Shown here piece after piece: positions 34,902 to 43,213 of a stretch of DNA of 51,222 bases. This DNA is from Hyphomicrobium sp. (GTDB lineage Bacteria; Pseudomonadota; Alphaproteobacteria; Rhizobiales; Hyphomicrobiaceae): contig JASBSU010000030.1 of NCBI GenBank assembly GCA_030148725.1, positions 1-51,222 on the forward strand. Reading direction: 5' to 3'. Within the stretch, counting starts at the first letter, position 1, and each line of letters opens with the position of its first letter. Below the pieces are notes generated by a model. The model saw nothing but the letters and a program-made list of their open reading frames with translations, ran no database searches and was not told the DNA's origin. The translations under genes were made by a program, and so were the position numbers.

Positions 34902-35651
34902 CTACGGCTCGTATCCCTCGAATATAGGTGCATCCGCCCATCGCGCGGCAGTGGCGCGTTGCTCCTCGCTGCGCACTGTCCACGTGAACAGCGGCAACCC
35001 CAAGACCTCGCGCGTGAACCGCGTGACGGCAGAGGGCAGCGCGTTGACGTCATAGGCGTAAAAATCGGGCGCTGCCGGCCCCGATTCAAGCAGGTGCGTC
35101 AGGTCGTAGGCGCGCTCCGGCCCGAGCTGGCCGCGCCACCAGCAGTCGCCGACGAATTGCCCCGAGACGATCCCGTGCGGCACGCCCGGCACCAGCCCGC
35201 GCATGGCCGCCATCACCGCCGGATCGAATGACATGAGCGCCAGGGGACCACGATAGCTGAGCGCTGTCGTCGCGATCGCTGAAAGAAAGCGCGGGTCGGG
35301 CACTTCCCACTCGCTCTTGAGTTCCACCAGAAGCGGCACGCGCCCGTCGACCAGCGCACACAGATCGGCGAGGTCGATCATGCTCCCGCCGACGTCCTTG
35401 TATCGTAGCCCTTTGAGCGCCGCCGCCGTGTGTTTGGCGATCGGCCCCTCGGCCTCGATCAGCCGCTCCAGCGTCAGGTCGTGGAACACCATGGGCGTCC
35501 CGCAGGCCGCCGGCCGCACATCGCATTCGATACCATAGCCGCGCGCGATGGCAGCCTCGAAGGCAGCGACGCTATTTTCGACGATGCCCTTGGCGAGATC
35601 GTGCAGCCCGCGATGGGCTATCGGCCTCAGGAAGGCGGCACGGTCGCGCAT
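34902..35651 (-). CDS. Glycerophosphodiester phosphodiesterase family protein
   Basis: This 249-residue protein has the GDPD TIM-barrel motifs: PIAHRGLHD at 10-18, ENSVAAFEAAIARGYGIECDVRPA with the metal-ligand Glu and Asp, and VFHDLTLERL with the catalytic His; LLVELKSEW follows. It hydrolyses glycerophosphodiesters from phospholipid turnover to glycerol 3-phosphate and an alcohol. No signal peptide is seen, so it is probably cytoplasmic (UgpQ-like). It lies 9 bases downstream of the RidA gene on the same strand. Confidence 0.92.
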   Translation of the reverse strand: MRDRAAFLRPIAHRGLHDLAKGIVENSVAAFEAAIARGYGIECDVRPAACGTPMVFHDLTLERLIEAEGPIAKHTAAALKGLRYKDVGGSMIDLADLCALVDGRVPLLVELKSEWEVPDPRFLSAIATTALSYRGPLALMSFDPAVMAAMRGLVPGVPHGIVSGQFVGDCWWRGQLGPERAYDLTHLLESGPAAPDFYAYDVNALPSAVTRFTREVLGLPLFTWTVRSEEQRATAARWADAPIFEGYEP

Positions 35652-35660
35652 CGGGAGGCC

Positions 35661-36128
35661 TCAGTCGGCAACCATGATCACGGCATCGATCTCGACGGCG
35701 CAGCCGAGCGGCAGGCTCGACACGCCCACGGCGACGCGCGTGTGGCGCCCCTTATCACCCAGCACCTCGACCATCAGGTCCGAGGCACCGTTGACGACTT
35801 GCGGGTGGTCCGTGAACCCGGGCGCCGCACTCACGAACCCGTTGAGCCGCACCAGCTGCCCGATGCGGTCGAGGCTGCCCAGGGCCGCCCGCGCCTGCGC
35901 GAGGATGTTGAGGGCGCACAACCGAGCCGCGTTGCGCCCTTCTTCGACCGACAAACCGCCGCCGAGCTGTCCTTTGGTGATGCTTCCATCGGCCGCCTTG
36001 GAAATCTGCCCGGATATGAACAACAGGTTGCCGGCGCGGCTGGAGGGCACGTAATTCGCCACGGGATTGGGGGCATCGGGAAGCGCGATACCAAGCGTCG
36101 CAAGTCGCGCTTCTACAGTGTCGGTCAT
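35661..36128 (-). CDS. RidA family protein (YjgF/YER057c/UK114)
   Basis: This 155-residue protein belongs to the YjgF/RidA superfamily: GNLLFISGQISKAADG, EEGRNAARLCALNILAQARA and a C-terminal segment ending GCAVEIDAVIMV. RidA proteins hydrolyse reactive enamine/imine intermediates released by PLP enzymes; this one is of the longer YjgH/YoaB-like type (about 150 residues), where the catalytic Arg of classical RidA is not at the usual RxxxEI position. The substrate is unknown. It is the first gene of the leftward RidA-GDPD-FemAB-HIT group. Confidence 0.88.
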   Translation of the reverse strand: MTDTVEARLATLGIALPDAPNPVANYVPSSRAGNLLFISGQISKAADGSITKGQLGGGLSVEEGRNAARLCALNILAQARAALGSLDRIGQLVRLNGFVSAAPGFTDHPQVVNGASDLMVEVLGDKGRHTRVAVGVSSLPLGCAVEIDAVIMVAD

Positions 36129-36281
36129 GCTAAGGTCTCTCTGCTATGCCGGGCATCAGCCCGGCGCCTCGGCAGCCTTTTTGACCTCCGCGCCCCGACT
36201 TGGCAATGGCCGTCGCGGCGCCGATATTCGCGGGCTTAACCTGTCCGCGGTAGGCTGCCGCGCGCTAAGACGAGAGGAAGA

Positions 36282-37178
36282 ATGCGTCAGTTGTCGAAGG
36301 TTTTCGTTGCCGCGGTCCTGGCGACCGGACTGCTCACCGTGCCGATCCACACCTCCAGCGCGCAGGTTGCCGGCGGGGCGGTGCAGTTCCGTCCCCATCG
36401 TGCGGTGTATGACATCACCTTCGATCACGCGACGCCAGGTTCCGGCGTGGCCGACATGAGCGGCCGCATGGTCTACGAGATGACGGGAACGAGCTGCGGG
36501 GAATACGCGCAGAATATGCGTTTCGTCACCCGTATGACCAACCAGGATGGCGTTGCCCAGGTCAACGATCTGCGGACCTCGAGCTTCGAAGAGATCGCCG
36601 CGCACCGCCTGCGGTTCTCATCCAGCCAGTATGAGAATCAGAAGCTGGCCGAGGCCGCCCAAGGCAGCGCCGCGCCGGGCAACGGCTCCTCATTCGTGGA
36701 AGTGAAGCTTACGAAGCCCGCCAAGAAGACGGTTAAGCTTCCCTCCGACATCTATTTCCCGATCCAGCACTCGATTGCGCTGGTCGAAGCGGCGCGGGCC
36801 GGCCAGAGCCTCTTTACTGCCAACCTCTACGACGGCTCCGACAGGGGCGAGAAATTCTACGAGACGAGCGCCGTCATTGGCCCCCGCGCGACACCGGGCA
36901 CCATCAAAATGCCGGCCAAGCTGGCGAACGGCGAGCAGCTCGATGCGCTGTCATCATGGCCGATCGCCATCGGTTATTTCGAGCCTGGGCCGGCCAGGCT
37001 CGATGCGCTGCCGACCTACGAGCTGTCGTTCCGCTTCTACGAGAACGGCGTGTCGACGCGCCTTTATATCGACTACGGCGACTTTGCCATCCGCGGCGAG
37101 CTGCGCGAGCTGACATTCCTCGAGGAAGGCAAGTGCGCGGGCCAGCCCACGACCGGCGCGCCCAACCCTAAGCGCTGA
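36282..37178 (+). CDS. eipB: Cell-envelope integrity protein EipB (DUF1849)
   Basis: This 298-residue periplasmic protein has a signal peptide (about 1-28, ending SSAQ) and the DUF1849 fold: HRAVYDITF at 39-47, GRMVYEMTGTSCGEYAQNMRF near 61-81, and RFYENGVSTRLYIDYGDF near the end. In Brucella, EipB is a spiral beta protein needed for envelope integrity, with a conserved disulfide; the equivalent cysteines here are Cys72 and Cys285. The family is characteristic of alphaproteobacteria. It is divergent from the RidA gene. Confidence 0.9.
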   Translation: MRQLSKVFVAAVLATGLLTVPIHTSSAQVAGGAVQFRPHRAVYDITFDHATPGSGVADMSGRMVYEMTGTSCGEYAQNMRFVTRMTNQDGVAQVNDLRTSSFEEIAAHRLRFSSSQYENQKLAEAAQGSAAPGNGSSFVEVKLTKPAKKTVKLPSDIYFPIQHSIALVEAARAGQSLFTANLYDGSDRGEKFYETSAVIGPRATPGTIKMPAKLANGEQLDALSSWPIAIGYFEPGPARLDALPTYELSFRFYENGVSTRLYIDYGDFAIRGELRELTFLEEGKCAGQPTTGAPNPKR

Positions 37179-37187
37179 AAGCCCGGC

Positions 37188-37481
37188 CTAAATGCTGAAT
37201 TCCGGATCGCCGATCTCGCCGGCCATTTCGGCGAGCACGCGTCGCGCCGGAGCCACATCGTTAGGCGGAATCCCCTCGGATGAGCAGAAAACGAGAAGCA
37301 TGCTCTCGTCCTGAAGCATGTGGTCGAGGATAGCCGCCAGCATATGCGGCGATCGCGATTCGGCCTTGAGTTCATCCGGACCGACGCCCGTCAGCGTGAG
37401 GAAGCGCATTAGCCGCTCTTGATCGCCGGCGAGAAAGAGCAGTGCGGAAAATGCTATGGATTCGGCACGGTCGGTATGCAT
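37188..37481 (-). CDS. DUF3572 family protein
   Basis: This 97-residue helical cytoplasmic protein matches the alphaproteobacterial DUF3572 family (AESIAFSALLFLAGDQERLM, FLTLTGVGPDEL, ILDHMLQDESMLLVF). The function is unknown, but the gene is often found next to divK, as here. The ATG at 37481 has GAGGG 9 nt upstream; a TTG at 37490 is in frame. It is divergent from divK and shares the control region with the CtrA-like box. Confidence 0.87.
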   Translation of the reverse strand: MHTDRAESIAFSALLFLAGDQERLMRFLTLTGVGPDELKAESRSPHMLAAILDHMLQDESMLLVFCSSEGIPPNDVAPARRVLAEMAGEIGDPEFSI

Positions 37482-37558
37482 TCGCCTCAACCCTCAATTC
37501 ACCTAAACGTTGAAAGACGACGCAATCGGCGCAGCGAGGGTGCCGGGACGCCGATTCA

Positions 37559-37573
37559 TTAACTGTTGGTTAC
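37559..37573 (+). promoter_or_regulatory. CtrA-like box upstream of divK
   Basis: TTAA-CTGTTGG-TTAC matches the CtrA consensus TTAA-N7-TTAA with one mismatch. It is 136 bases before the chosen divK start. GANTC sites, targets of the CcrM methyltransferase, lie close by (GATTC 37553-37557, GAATC 37611-37615). CtrA controls divK in Caulobacter, so the site is plausible. Confidence 0.5.
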
Positions 37574-37694
37574 GCCTTCGACAGCACACTCGCACCCAGT
37601 CTGGCACCAAGAATCGGTGCAAAACAGTTTGGGGAGCGCGGGCTGAACCACCATGAATATTCAGGAGACCAGCACAGCAGGAGCTCGCGGGCGC

Positions 37695-38090
37695 ATGCCG
37701 CGCGCTAGCGGCCAGACGGTCCTGATCGTGGAGGACAACGAGCTCAACATGAAGCTCTTCCACGACATCCTTGCAGCGCACGGCTACGCGACGATCCAAA
37801 CCCGCAATGGCCTTGAGGCTCTGGAGCTCGCCCGGCGTCATCACCCGGCGCTGATCCTCATGGACATTCAGCTGCCTGAGATCTCCGGCCTCGAGGTCAC
37901 GAAGTGGCTCAAGGAGGACGACGATCTGCGCCACATCCCCGTCATCGCCATCACGGCGTTCGCCATGAAAGGTGACGAGGAGAGAATAAGGTCCGGCGGC
38001 TGCGAAGCGTATATCTCAAAGCCGATTTCAGTCGGACATTTTCTCGAGACGGTGCAGCGCTTCGTCGGTGAGCCGCGCGCCAAACAGTAA
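37695..38090 (+). CDS. divK: Single-domain response regulator DivK
   Basis: This receiver-domain protein controls the DivJ/PleC-CckA-CtrA cell-cycle pathway. Sequence is nearly that of Caulobacter Div[39 protein letters not shown] with the phosphorylated Asp (about residue 57 from this start), [12 protein letters not shown] and AYISKPISV with the conserved Lys. There is no output domain. ATG at 37695 (131 residues) is chosen because it matches homologue length and AGGAG lies upstream; ATG at 37653 in frame would add 14 residues. pleD follows after 23 bases, the same order as in Caulobacter. Confidence 0.94.
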   Translation: MPRASGQTVLIVEDNELNMKLFHDILAAHGYATIQTRNGLEALELARRHHPALILMDIQLPEISGLEVTKWLKEDDDLRHIPVIAITAFAMKGDEERIRSGGCEAYISKPISVGHFLETVQRFVGEPRAKQ

Positions 38091-38113
38091 CTGCGCTTCA
38101 GTCCTGGCCAAAG

Positions 38114-39484
38114 ATGACCGCTCGAGTTCTAGTAGTCGACGACATTCCCGCGAACGTGAGATTGCTCGAAGCCCGGCTATCGGCCGAGTACTTCGACGTG
38201 CTGACGGCCGGCACGGGCCAGGCGGCGATCGACATCTGCGAGCGCGAGCGTGTCGATGTGGTGCTGCTCGACGTGATGATGCCCGGCATGGATGGCTTCG
38301 AAACCTGCCGCCGCCTCAAATCCAATCCGAAGACGCACCACATCCCGGTCGTGCTGGTAACGGCGCTGGATCAGGTGTCCGACAAGGTGCGCGGCCTGCA
38401 AGGCGGGGCCGATGACTTCCTCACCAAGCCGGTGGACGAGATCGCTCTGATCACGCGTGTTCGCAATCTGGCACGCCTCAAGACGCTGACGGACGAAATG
38501 CTGATGCGCGCCCTCACGGGGCGGCAGATGGGCATGCGCGACGACGCCGCGCTTCTGCGCGCGCTGTCTGAGGAACGCGGACGCATCCTCGTTGTCGACG
38601 ACGACGAGCGTTCCGCCGTCCGCCTCGCCAATTGGCTCGCGACCACCCACGAGACGGTCGTCGCGACCGACCCGCAGCTGGCGCTGGTGGAGCTGGCACG
38701 CGGTGATTTCGATCTGCTGATCGTCAGCCTGACGCTGTCGGGCGCCGACGGATTGCGCCTGTGCTCTCAGACCCGCTCCGCCGACCGCACCCGCCACTTG
38801 CCCATCATCGTCCTGGTCGAGCCGGGCAATGAAGCGCGGCTGTTGCGGGCGCTCGACATGGGCGTCAACGACTACATCATGCGGCCCGTCGACGAGAACG
38901 AGCTCTTGGCGCGCGCGCGCACCCAGGTGAGGCGCAAGCGCTACTCGGACCATCTGCGCAATCGCCTGGAGGAAAGCATCGAGGCGTCCGTGATCGACTC
39001 GCTCACGGGCCTGCGCAACCGCCGCTACATGGAAACGCATCTCCAGACGCTGGTTGAGGAGGCGCGCCGCAGTGGACGAAGCCTCTCGGTGCTGCTGGCC
39101 GACATCGACCACTTCAAGAAGGTTAACGACACCTACGGCCACGATGCCGGCGATGCGGTGCTGAAGGAGTTCTCGGCTCGCTTCCAGCGCAATACGCGCG
39201 GGATCGATCTCGCCTGCCGCTACGGCGGCGAGGAGTTCCTCATCATCATGCCGGACACTCCGCTTTCGCGCGCCTATCAGATCGGCGAGCGCCTCCGCGC
39301 CTCGATCGCGGCGGATGCCTTTTCGATCCGACCAGGTCTTGGCATCCACCTGACGGCCAGCGTCGGACTTGCAACACTTGAGCGCGAGGACGACACACCC
39401 GAGTCGGTCTTCCGACGCGCCGACACCGCCCTGTTCGACGCAAAAAGGCGCGGACGCAACCAGGTTGCGTCGGCGGCGGCCTGA
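38114..39484 (+). CDS. pleD: Diguanylate cyclase response regulator PleD
   Basis: This 456-residue protein makes cyclic di-GMP from two GTP when phosphorylated and dimerised; PleD directs pole development during the swarmer-to-stalked transition. The first receiver (1-120) has Asp9-Asp10 and the phosphorylated Asp53 in LLDVMMPGMDG. The second receiver (about 153-270) has lost its phospho-Asp (LIVSLTLSGADG) and acts as a dimerisation adapter. The GGDEF domain (about 285-456) has active-site GGEEF and, five residues before it, the RxxD inhibitory site (RGID) for product feedback. It is co-transcribed with divK. Confidence 0.95.
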   Translation: MTARVLVVDDIPANVRLLEARLSAEYFDVLTAGTGQAAIDICERERVDVVLLDVMMPGMDGFETCRRLKSNPKTHHIPVVLVTALDQVSDKVRGLQGGADDFLTKPVDEIALITRVRNLARLKTLTDEMLMRALTGRQMGMRDDAALLRALSEERGRILVVDDDERSAVRLANWLATTHETVVATDPQLALVELARGDFDLLIVSLTLSGADGLRLCSQTRSADRTRHLPIIVLVEPGNEARLLRALDMGVNDYIMRPVDENELLARARTQVRRKRYSDHLRNRLEESIEASVIDSLTGLRNRRYMETHLQTLVEEARRSGRSLSVLLADIDHFKKVNDTYGHDAGDAVLKEFSARFQRNTRGIDLACRYGGEEFLIIMPDTPLSRAYQIGERLRASIAADAFSIRPGLGIHLTASVGLATLEREDDTPESVFRRADTALFDAKRRGRNQVASAAA

Positions 39485-40056
39485 TAGGCCGTTGAGATTT
39501 TGCAAGAATTGGGGAGTGGGGAAGGCTCGGGAAGGTGTGGCAGTTCGGATGCGACCTGCAACACACAGCAATCTGGCAAATCTGTGGAATCAGGTGGCAA
39601 GTGGTGCGTTCACCACAGTCAAAGCATAACTTGCGTTAACTAGAGTCCTCTGTCAGATTACCGATGTGCAAGGGGGTCGATTAAATTTCGAGATGTGGGA
39701 TGGCAGGTCTCTAGACCCCAGCTCGCGTCGACACGGGTTTCCGCACTATCAGGTCCGCCGCATTTCCTGATAGAGCGGGAAAATCGTGGCTTGGTCTCAG
39801 CGGCTAGAGTGGCCTCCTCGTTGAAGCCGCACCGGACCAGCCACGGCACCAGGCGGGGAGTCAACGCCCTCTTTGACGAACCATCTGGTTACTAGACCAG
39901 GGTCCGTGGCTTTCTCGGACTAACTACCCCGCTGCCGGGTTTGGTTGCGGGCCCTGGTCAAGTCTATGACCATCTCCGCATGTCCGATCATTATGCCGCG
40001 CGCAAGCGCGCCGCATCGCCTTGGATCAAGTACCGAGGCTCTAACGCCAAGGCGTC
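39485..40056. other. Gene-free region between pleD and rpmG
   Basis: This 572-base stretch between convergent genes has no credible coding frame; open frames in it lack ribosome binding sites and family similarity. It is rich in inverted repeats: GTGGTG/CACCAC (39601-39616), GGTCT/AGACC (39706-39717), the long hairpins at 39738-39959, GCGCGC/GCGCGC (39998-40011) and a repeat that reaches into the end of rpmG (40024-40066). Stable RNA or a palindromic repeat element is more likely than protein coding. Confidence 0.55.
39738..39959 (+). ncRNA. Candidate structured RNA with consecutive hairpins and an exposed CCTCCT loop
   Basis: Three strong hairpins follow each other. The first (39738-39781) pairs CTATCAGG with CCTGATAG, continuing past an A-A mismatch through CCGC/GCGG. 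The second (39785-39845) pairs CGTGGCT/AGCCACG, GGTCT/GGACC and GCGGCT/AGCCGC around a 19-nt loop that contains CCTCCT (39813-39818), an anti-Shine-Dalgarno sequence. The third pairs GACCAGGGTCC (39895-39905) with GGGCCCTGGTC (39949-39959). A smaller GTCAA/TTGAC hairpin lies between. The plus strand is chosen because the loop then reads CCUCCU, as in some alphaproteobacterial sRNA families. No Rfam family (tmRNA, RNase P, SRP) is recognised. A non-transcribed repeat is the alternative. Confidence 0.4.
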
Positions 40057-40066
40057 TTACTTGATC
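40024..40066 (-). terminator. Inverted repeat overlapping the rpmG stop codon
   Basis: GATCAAGTA (40024-40032) and TACTTGATC (40058-40066) are perfect complements; the second arm includes the rpmG stop codon. A smaller hairpin ACGCC/GGCGT (40044-40055) is nested between. No T run follows. It could stabilise the rpmG transcript end or terminate with help from Rho. Confidence 0.4.
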
Positions 40067-40224
40067 TTCGTTTCCTTGAATTCGACGTGCTTCCTGGCGA
40101 CCGGATCGTATTTCTTGAACACGAGCTTCTCGGTGCTGGTGCGCGGGTTCTTCTTCGTCACATAAAAGAACCCCGTGCCGGCGGTCGACAGCAGCTTGAT
40201 CTTCTGCGTTACGGGCTTAGCCAT
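40057..40224 (-). CDS. rpmG: 50S ribosomal protein L33
   Basis: This 55-residue basic protein of the large ribosomal subunit matches alphaproteobacterial L33: [20 protein letters not shown], then [20 protein letters not shown]. It lacks the four zinc-binding cysteines of the C+ form, so it is the zinc-independent type. The ATG at 40224 is the family start; the frame is open upstream to 40332 without similarity. It lies downstream of the DUF983 gene on the same strand, after a 114-base gap. Confidence 0.96.
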   Translation of the reverse strand: MAKPVTQKIKLLSTAGTGFFYVTKKNPRTSTEKLVFKKYDPVARKHVEFKETKIK

Positions 40225-40338
40225 GATCGGGGGAACCTTCGGGGAACCTGAAACTGTCTGCTGTTTCGCAGCGAGCGCGCACCATAGCCAGAGCCGCTTC
40301 GGTGTCAAGCAATGGCCGCCGCAAGGCGACATTTACTC

Positions 40339-40791
40339 TCATGCTACGTCGTTCAGTGGCTTGGGTTCGGGCGTTGGCGCGGCCGGATCAAGTGCATCCT
40401 TGCCGCCGAAACCGTGCATGCGCAGCGCCCACTGCAGGCCGACGAGCGCGCCTTTGACGCGTGGCAGCAACCATAGCGACATGCCGATCGTGAGCGGGAA
40501 CCACATCAGGATGTGCAGCCAATAGTTTGGATGAAAGTAGTCCTCGACCATCATCACGCCCGCGACGATGAAGTGGCACACGATGATCATGGTGAAGTAC
40601 GGCGGCGCATCGTCGGCGCGGTGGTGATGCAGCTCCTCGCCGCATTTCGGGCATTCCGGAACGACTTTCAGGTAGCTCGTGTAGAGCTTTCCCTCTCCGC
40701 ACGCCGGGCATTTCTGGGAAGCCCCGCGCCGCATCGACTGCACGATGTCGCGCTTCGGCCCCTCTGCGAACGTCGTCGGTTCGTATGACAT
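40339..40791 (-). CDS. DUF983 family zinc-ribbon membrane protein
   Basis: This 150-residue protein has an N-terminal zinc ribbon (CPACGEG and CPKCGEE, two CxxC pairs at about 28-31 and 47-50) and two membrane helices (FTMIIVCHFIVAGVMMVEDY and ILMWFPLTIGMSLWLLPRV). DUF983 is widespread in alphaproteobacteria; no function is established. The ATG at 40791 follows GAGG at about 6 nt. It is downstream of rnr on the same strand with an 87-base gap. Confidence 0.92.
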   Translation of the reverse strand: MSYEPTTFAEGPKRDIVQSMRRGASQKCPACGEGKLYTSYLKVVPECPKCGEELHHHRADDAPPYFTMIIVCHFIVAGVMMVEDYFHPNYWLHILMWFPLTIGMSLWLLPRVKGALVGLQWALRMHGFGGKDALDPAAPTPEPKPLNDVA

Positions 40792-40878
40792 CAGCACCTC
40801 TGGCCTCGATAGCCTTGCGCTCACCGTTGCGCGCCACGCCGCTCCGGTCAAGTTCGCCCATGGAAAGGGTTGATGCCG

Positions 40879-43179
40879 CTAGCGTCGCCGACCGCGCCAA
40901 CGCTTATCGCGCGGTTTACGACCAGGCCCGGCATATGGCGTCGCGACGCGCCCCTTGCTGCCTTCGCTGAGCATTTCAAAGCGCAGCGCGCCGGCGGATG
41001 GCACCGCCTCCACCAGCCGCACCTCGACAGTATCGCCAAGTCGGAACGTCTCACCCGTGCGCTTGCCGATCAGCGCCCGATGCGTTTCGTCGAAGTTGTA
41101 GAAATCGTTGTTGAGCGACGACACCGGTACGAACCCATCTGCCCCGGTCTCTTTCAGACGCACGAAAAGACCCGAGCGCGTGACGCCCGCAATACGTCCC
41201 GTGAACTTCGCGCCGATGCGATCTGCAAGATGCGCTGCAATGAGGCGGTCGGCTGTTTCGCGCTCAGCGCTCATGGCGCGCCGTTCCGCATCCGAGATCT
41301 GCTGCGCGACCTCACGCAACTTGCCGACCTCGGAATCCTCAAGGGCGCCTTCGCCGAGCTTCATCGCCTTGACCAGCGCGCGATGCACGATGAGGTCCGC
41401 ATAGCGGCGGATCGGCGAGGTGAAGTGGGCATAGCGGCTCAGGTTGAGGCCGAAATGTCCGATGTTGTCGATATTGTACTCCGCCTGGCTCTGGCTGCGC
41501 AGCACCACCTCGTTGACGAGATCGGACACCGGCAGCTCCTTGGCCCGTGCCAGGATGCCGTTGAAGTGACCCGGCTTCAGCGCCGACGCCTGCGGCACCT
41601 TCATGCCGAGCGTATCGAGGAAGTCGCGCAGGCTCGAGAGCTTCTCTTTCGATGGCTGATCGTGAATGCGATAGACGACCGGCGTCTTGCGGTGTTCCAG
41701 CTGTTCGGCCGCCGCGACGTTCGCCTGGATCATGAACTCTTCGATCAGGCGATGCGCGGTTAGCCGCTCCGGCGTCACCACATCCTTCACGCGCCCTTTC
41801 TCGTCGAGAAGGATTTTGCGCTCCGGCAGGTCGAGATCGAGCGGTGCGCGCTTGTCGCGTGCCGCGGCGAGCACATCGTAGGCGGCCCACAACGGTCGCA
41901 GCACGCGCTCCAGCAGCGGGCCGGCTTTGTCCGATGGCCGCCCTTCGATGGCCGCCTGAGCTTCCTGATAGCTGAGCTTTGCCGCCGAGCGCATCATGGC
42001 GCGCATGAAGGTGTGCGAGCGCTTGGCGCCGTCCTTGTCGAACACCATGCGTACGACGAGGCAGGCGCGGTTCTCGCCTTCCCGCAACGAGCATAGATCG
42101 TTGGAGATCCGCTCCGGCAGCATCGGCACCACGCGATCGGGGAAATAGACGGAGTTGCCGCGCACCTGCGCCTCGTGGTCGAGGCGCGATCCGGGCCGCA
42201 CGAAGTGCGACACGTCTGCGATCGCGACGAGCACGACCCATCCGTCGGGGTTTGCCGGATCGGTGTCGGGCTCCGCATAGACGGCATCGTCGTGGTCGCG
42301 CGCATCGGGCGGATCGATGGTGACGAGCGGAACCTCTCGCAGGTCCACGCGGCCCGACAGCGTCGGCTCCTTCAGCGTCTCCGCTTCTGTGATGACGCCC
42401 TCGGGGAAATCGTCCGGAATACCGTGCGCGTGCACGGCGATGAGACTGATCTGCCGCTGGTCGTCCGGATTGCCGAGCGATTCCAGAACGCGCGCCTGCG
42501 GCACGTGCAGGCGCCCCTTGCGGCCGAGATCGAAGCGCACGAGATCGCCGTCTTTCGCGTCGCCCTCATCGCCACCGCGGATCGACCATGAGCGCAGTTG
42601 CTTGCGGTCGATGGGCTCGATCGTCCCGCCACCTTTCTTGTGCGCGCGATAAATGCCGATGAGGCGTCGCTTCTCGCGCGGCAGACGTTTGATCGGCGAG
42701 GCTTCGAAGCGGTAGCCCGCAACGTCGGCTTCTTCGAGCTCTGTGATGCGCGCCAGCACCCGATCGCCGACGCCGATGTTGGCGTCGATATCGACCTCGG
42801 GCCCGCGCGCCGAGCGGACCGGCAGCAGCACGGCAGGACGTTCGCCCTCTTCCTCCCAGACGACCGGCTTGGCAATGAGATCGCCGTCGTCATCGCGGCC
42901 GATCACCTCCAGCACCGTGACGGAAGGCAGCGAACCTTTCTTTTGCAGCCGCTTGGCATCACCCGAGAGCACGCCGTCCTCGGTCATGCCCGCAAGCATG
43001 CGATTGAGGTCCAGACGCTCCGAGCCCTTGATGCCGAACGCCCGCGCGATCTCGCGTTTGCCGACCCGTCCCGGCGACGACTTGATGTAGTCGAGAATCT
43101 CTTCTCGTCCGGGCAGGCCATCACGCTGCTTTGGGCCGCCAGACTTGGTTCCGGTCTTGCCCTTCGGCTTGCGCGACAT
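40879..43179 (-). CDS. rnr: Ribonuclease R
   Basis: This 766-residue 3'-5' exoribonuclease degrades structured RNA, including faulty rRNA and tmRNA-tagged messages. Order of domains: an N-terminal helix-turn-helix (about 25-75), cold-shock-type OB folds, the RNB catalytic domain (about 255-590) with the metal-binding Asp residues in DPPDARDHDDAVYAE and the HFTSPIRRYADLIVHR signature, an S1 domain (about 650-735, FTGRIAGVTRSGLFVRLKET) and a short basic tail ending KRWRGRRR. The ribosome binding site is weak. It lies 34 bases downstream of topA. Confidence 0.96.
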   Translation of the reverse strand: MSRKPKGKTGTKSGGPKQRDGLPGREEILDYIKSSPGRVGKREIARAFGIKGSERLDLNRMLAGMTEDGVLSGDAKRLQKKGSLPSVTVLEVIGRDDDGDLIAKPVVWEEEGERPAVLLPVRSARGPEVDIDANIGVGDRVLARITELEEADVAGYRFEASPIKRLPREKRRLIGIYRAHKKGGGTIEPIDRKQLRSWSIRGGDEGDAKDGDLVRFDLGRKGRLHVPQARVLESLGNPDDQRQISLIAVHAHGIPDDFPEGVITEAETLKEPTLSGRVDLREVPLVTIDPPDARDHDDAVYAEPDTDPANPDGWVVLVAIADVSHFVRPGSRLDHEAQVRGNSVYFPDRVVPMLPERISNDLCSLREGENRACLVVRMVFDKDGAKRSHTFMRAMMRSAAKLSYQEAQAAIEGRPSDKAGPLLERVLRPLWAAYDVLAAARDKRAPLDLDLPERKILLDEKGRVKDVVTPERLTAHRLIEEFMIQANVAAAEQLEHRKTPVVYRIHDQPSKEKLSSLRDFLDTLGMKVPQASALKPGHFNGILARAKELPVSDLVNEVVLRSQSQAEYNIDNIGHFGLNLSRYAHFTSPIRRYADLIVHRALVKAMKLGEGALEDSEVGKLREVAQQISDAERRAMSAERETADRLIAAHLADRIGAKFTGRIAGVTRSGLFVRLKETGADGFVPVSSLNNDFYNFDETHRALIGKRTGETFRLGDTVEVRLVEAVPSAGALRFEMLSEGSKGRVATPYAGPGRKPRDKRWRGRRR

Positions 43180-43213
43180 GTCAGTGTGCCCGGCGAGGGA
43201 TCATGTGGCGGTC

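Noticed and set aside
39485-40056. tmRNA, RNase P RNA or SRP RNA in the pleD-rpmG gap
   Set aside because: The conserved sequences of these RNAs (tag coding frame, GGAAAGTCC core, GGAAGG apical loop) were looked for and not found; only an unclassified structured element is supported.
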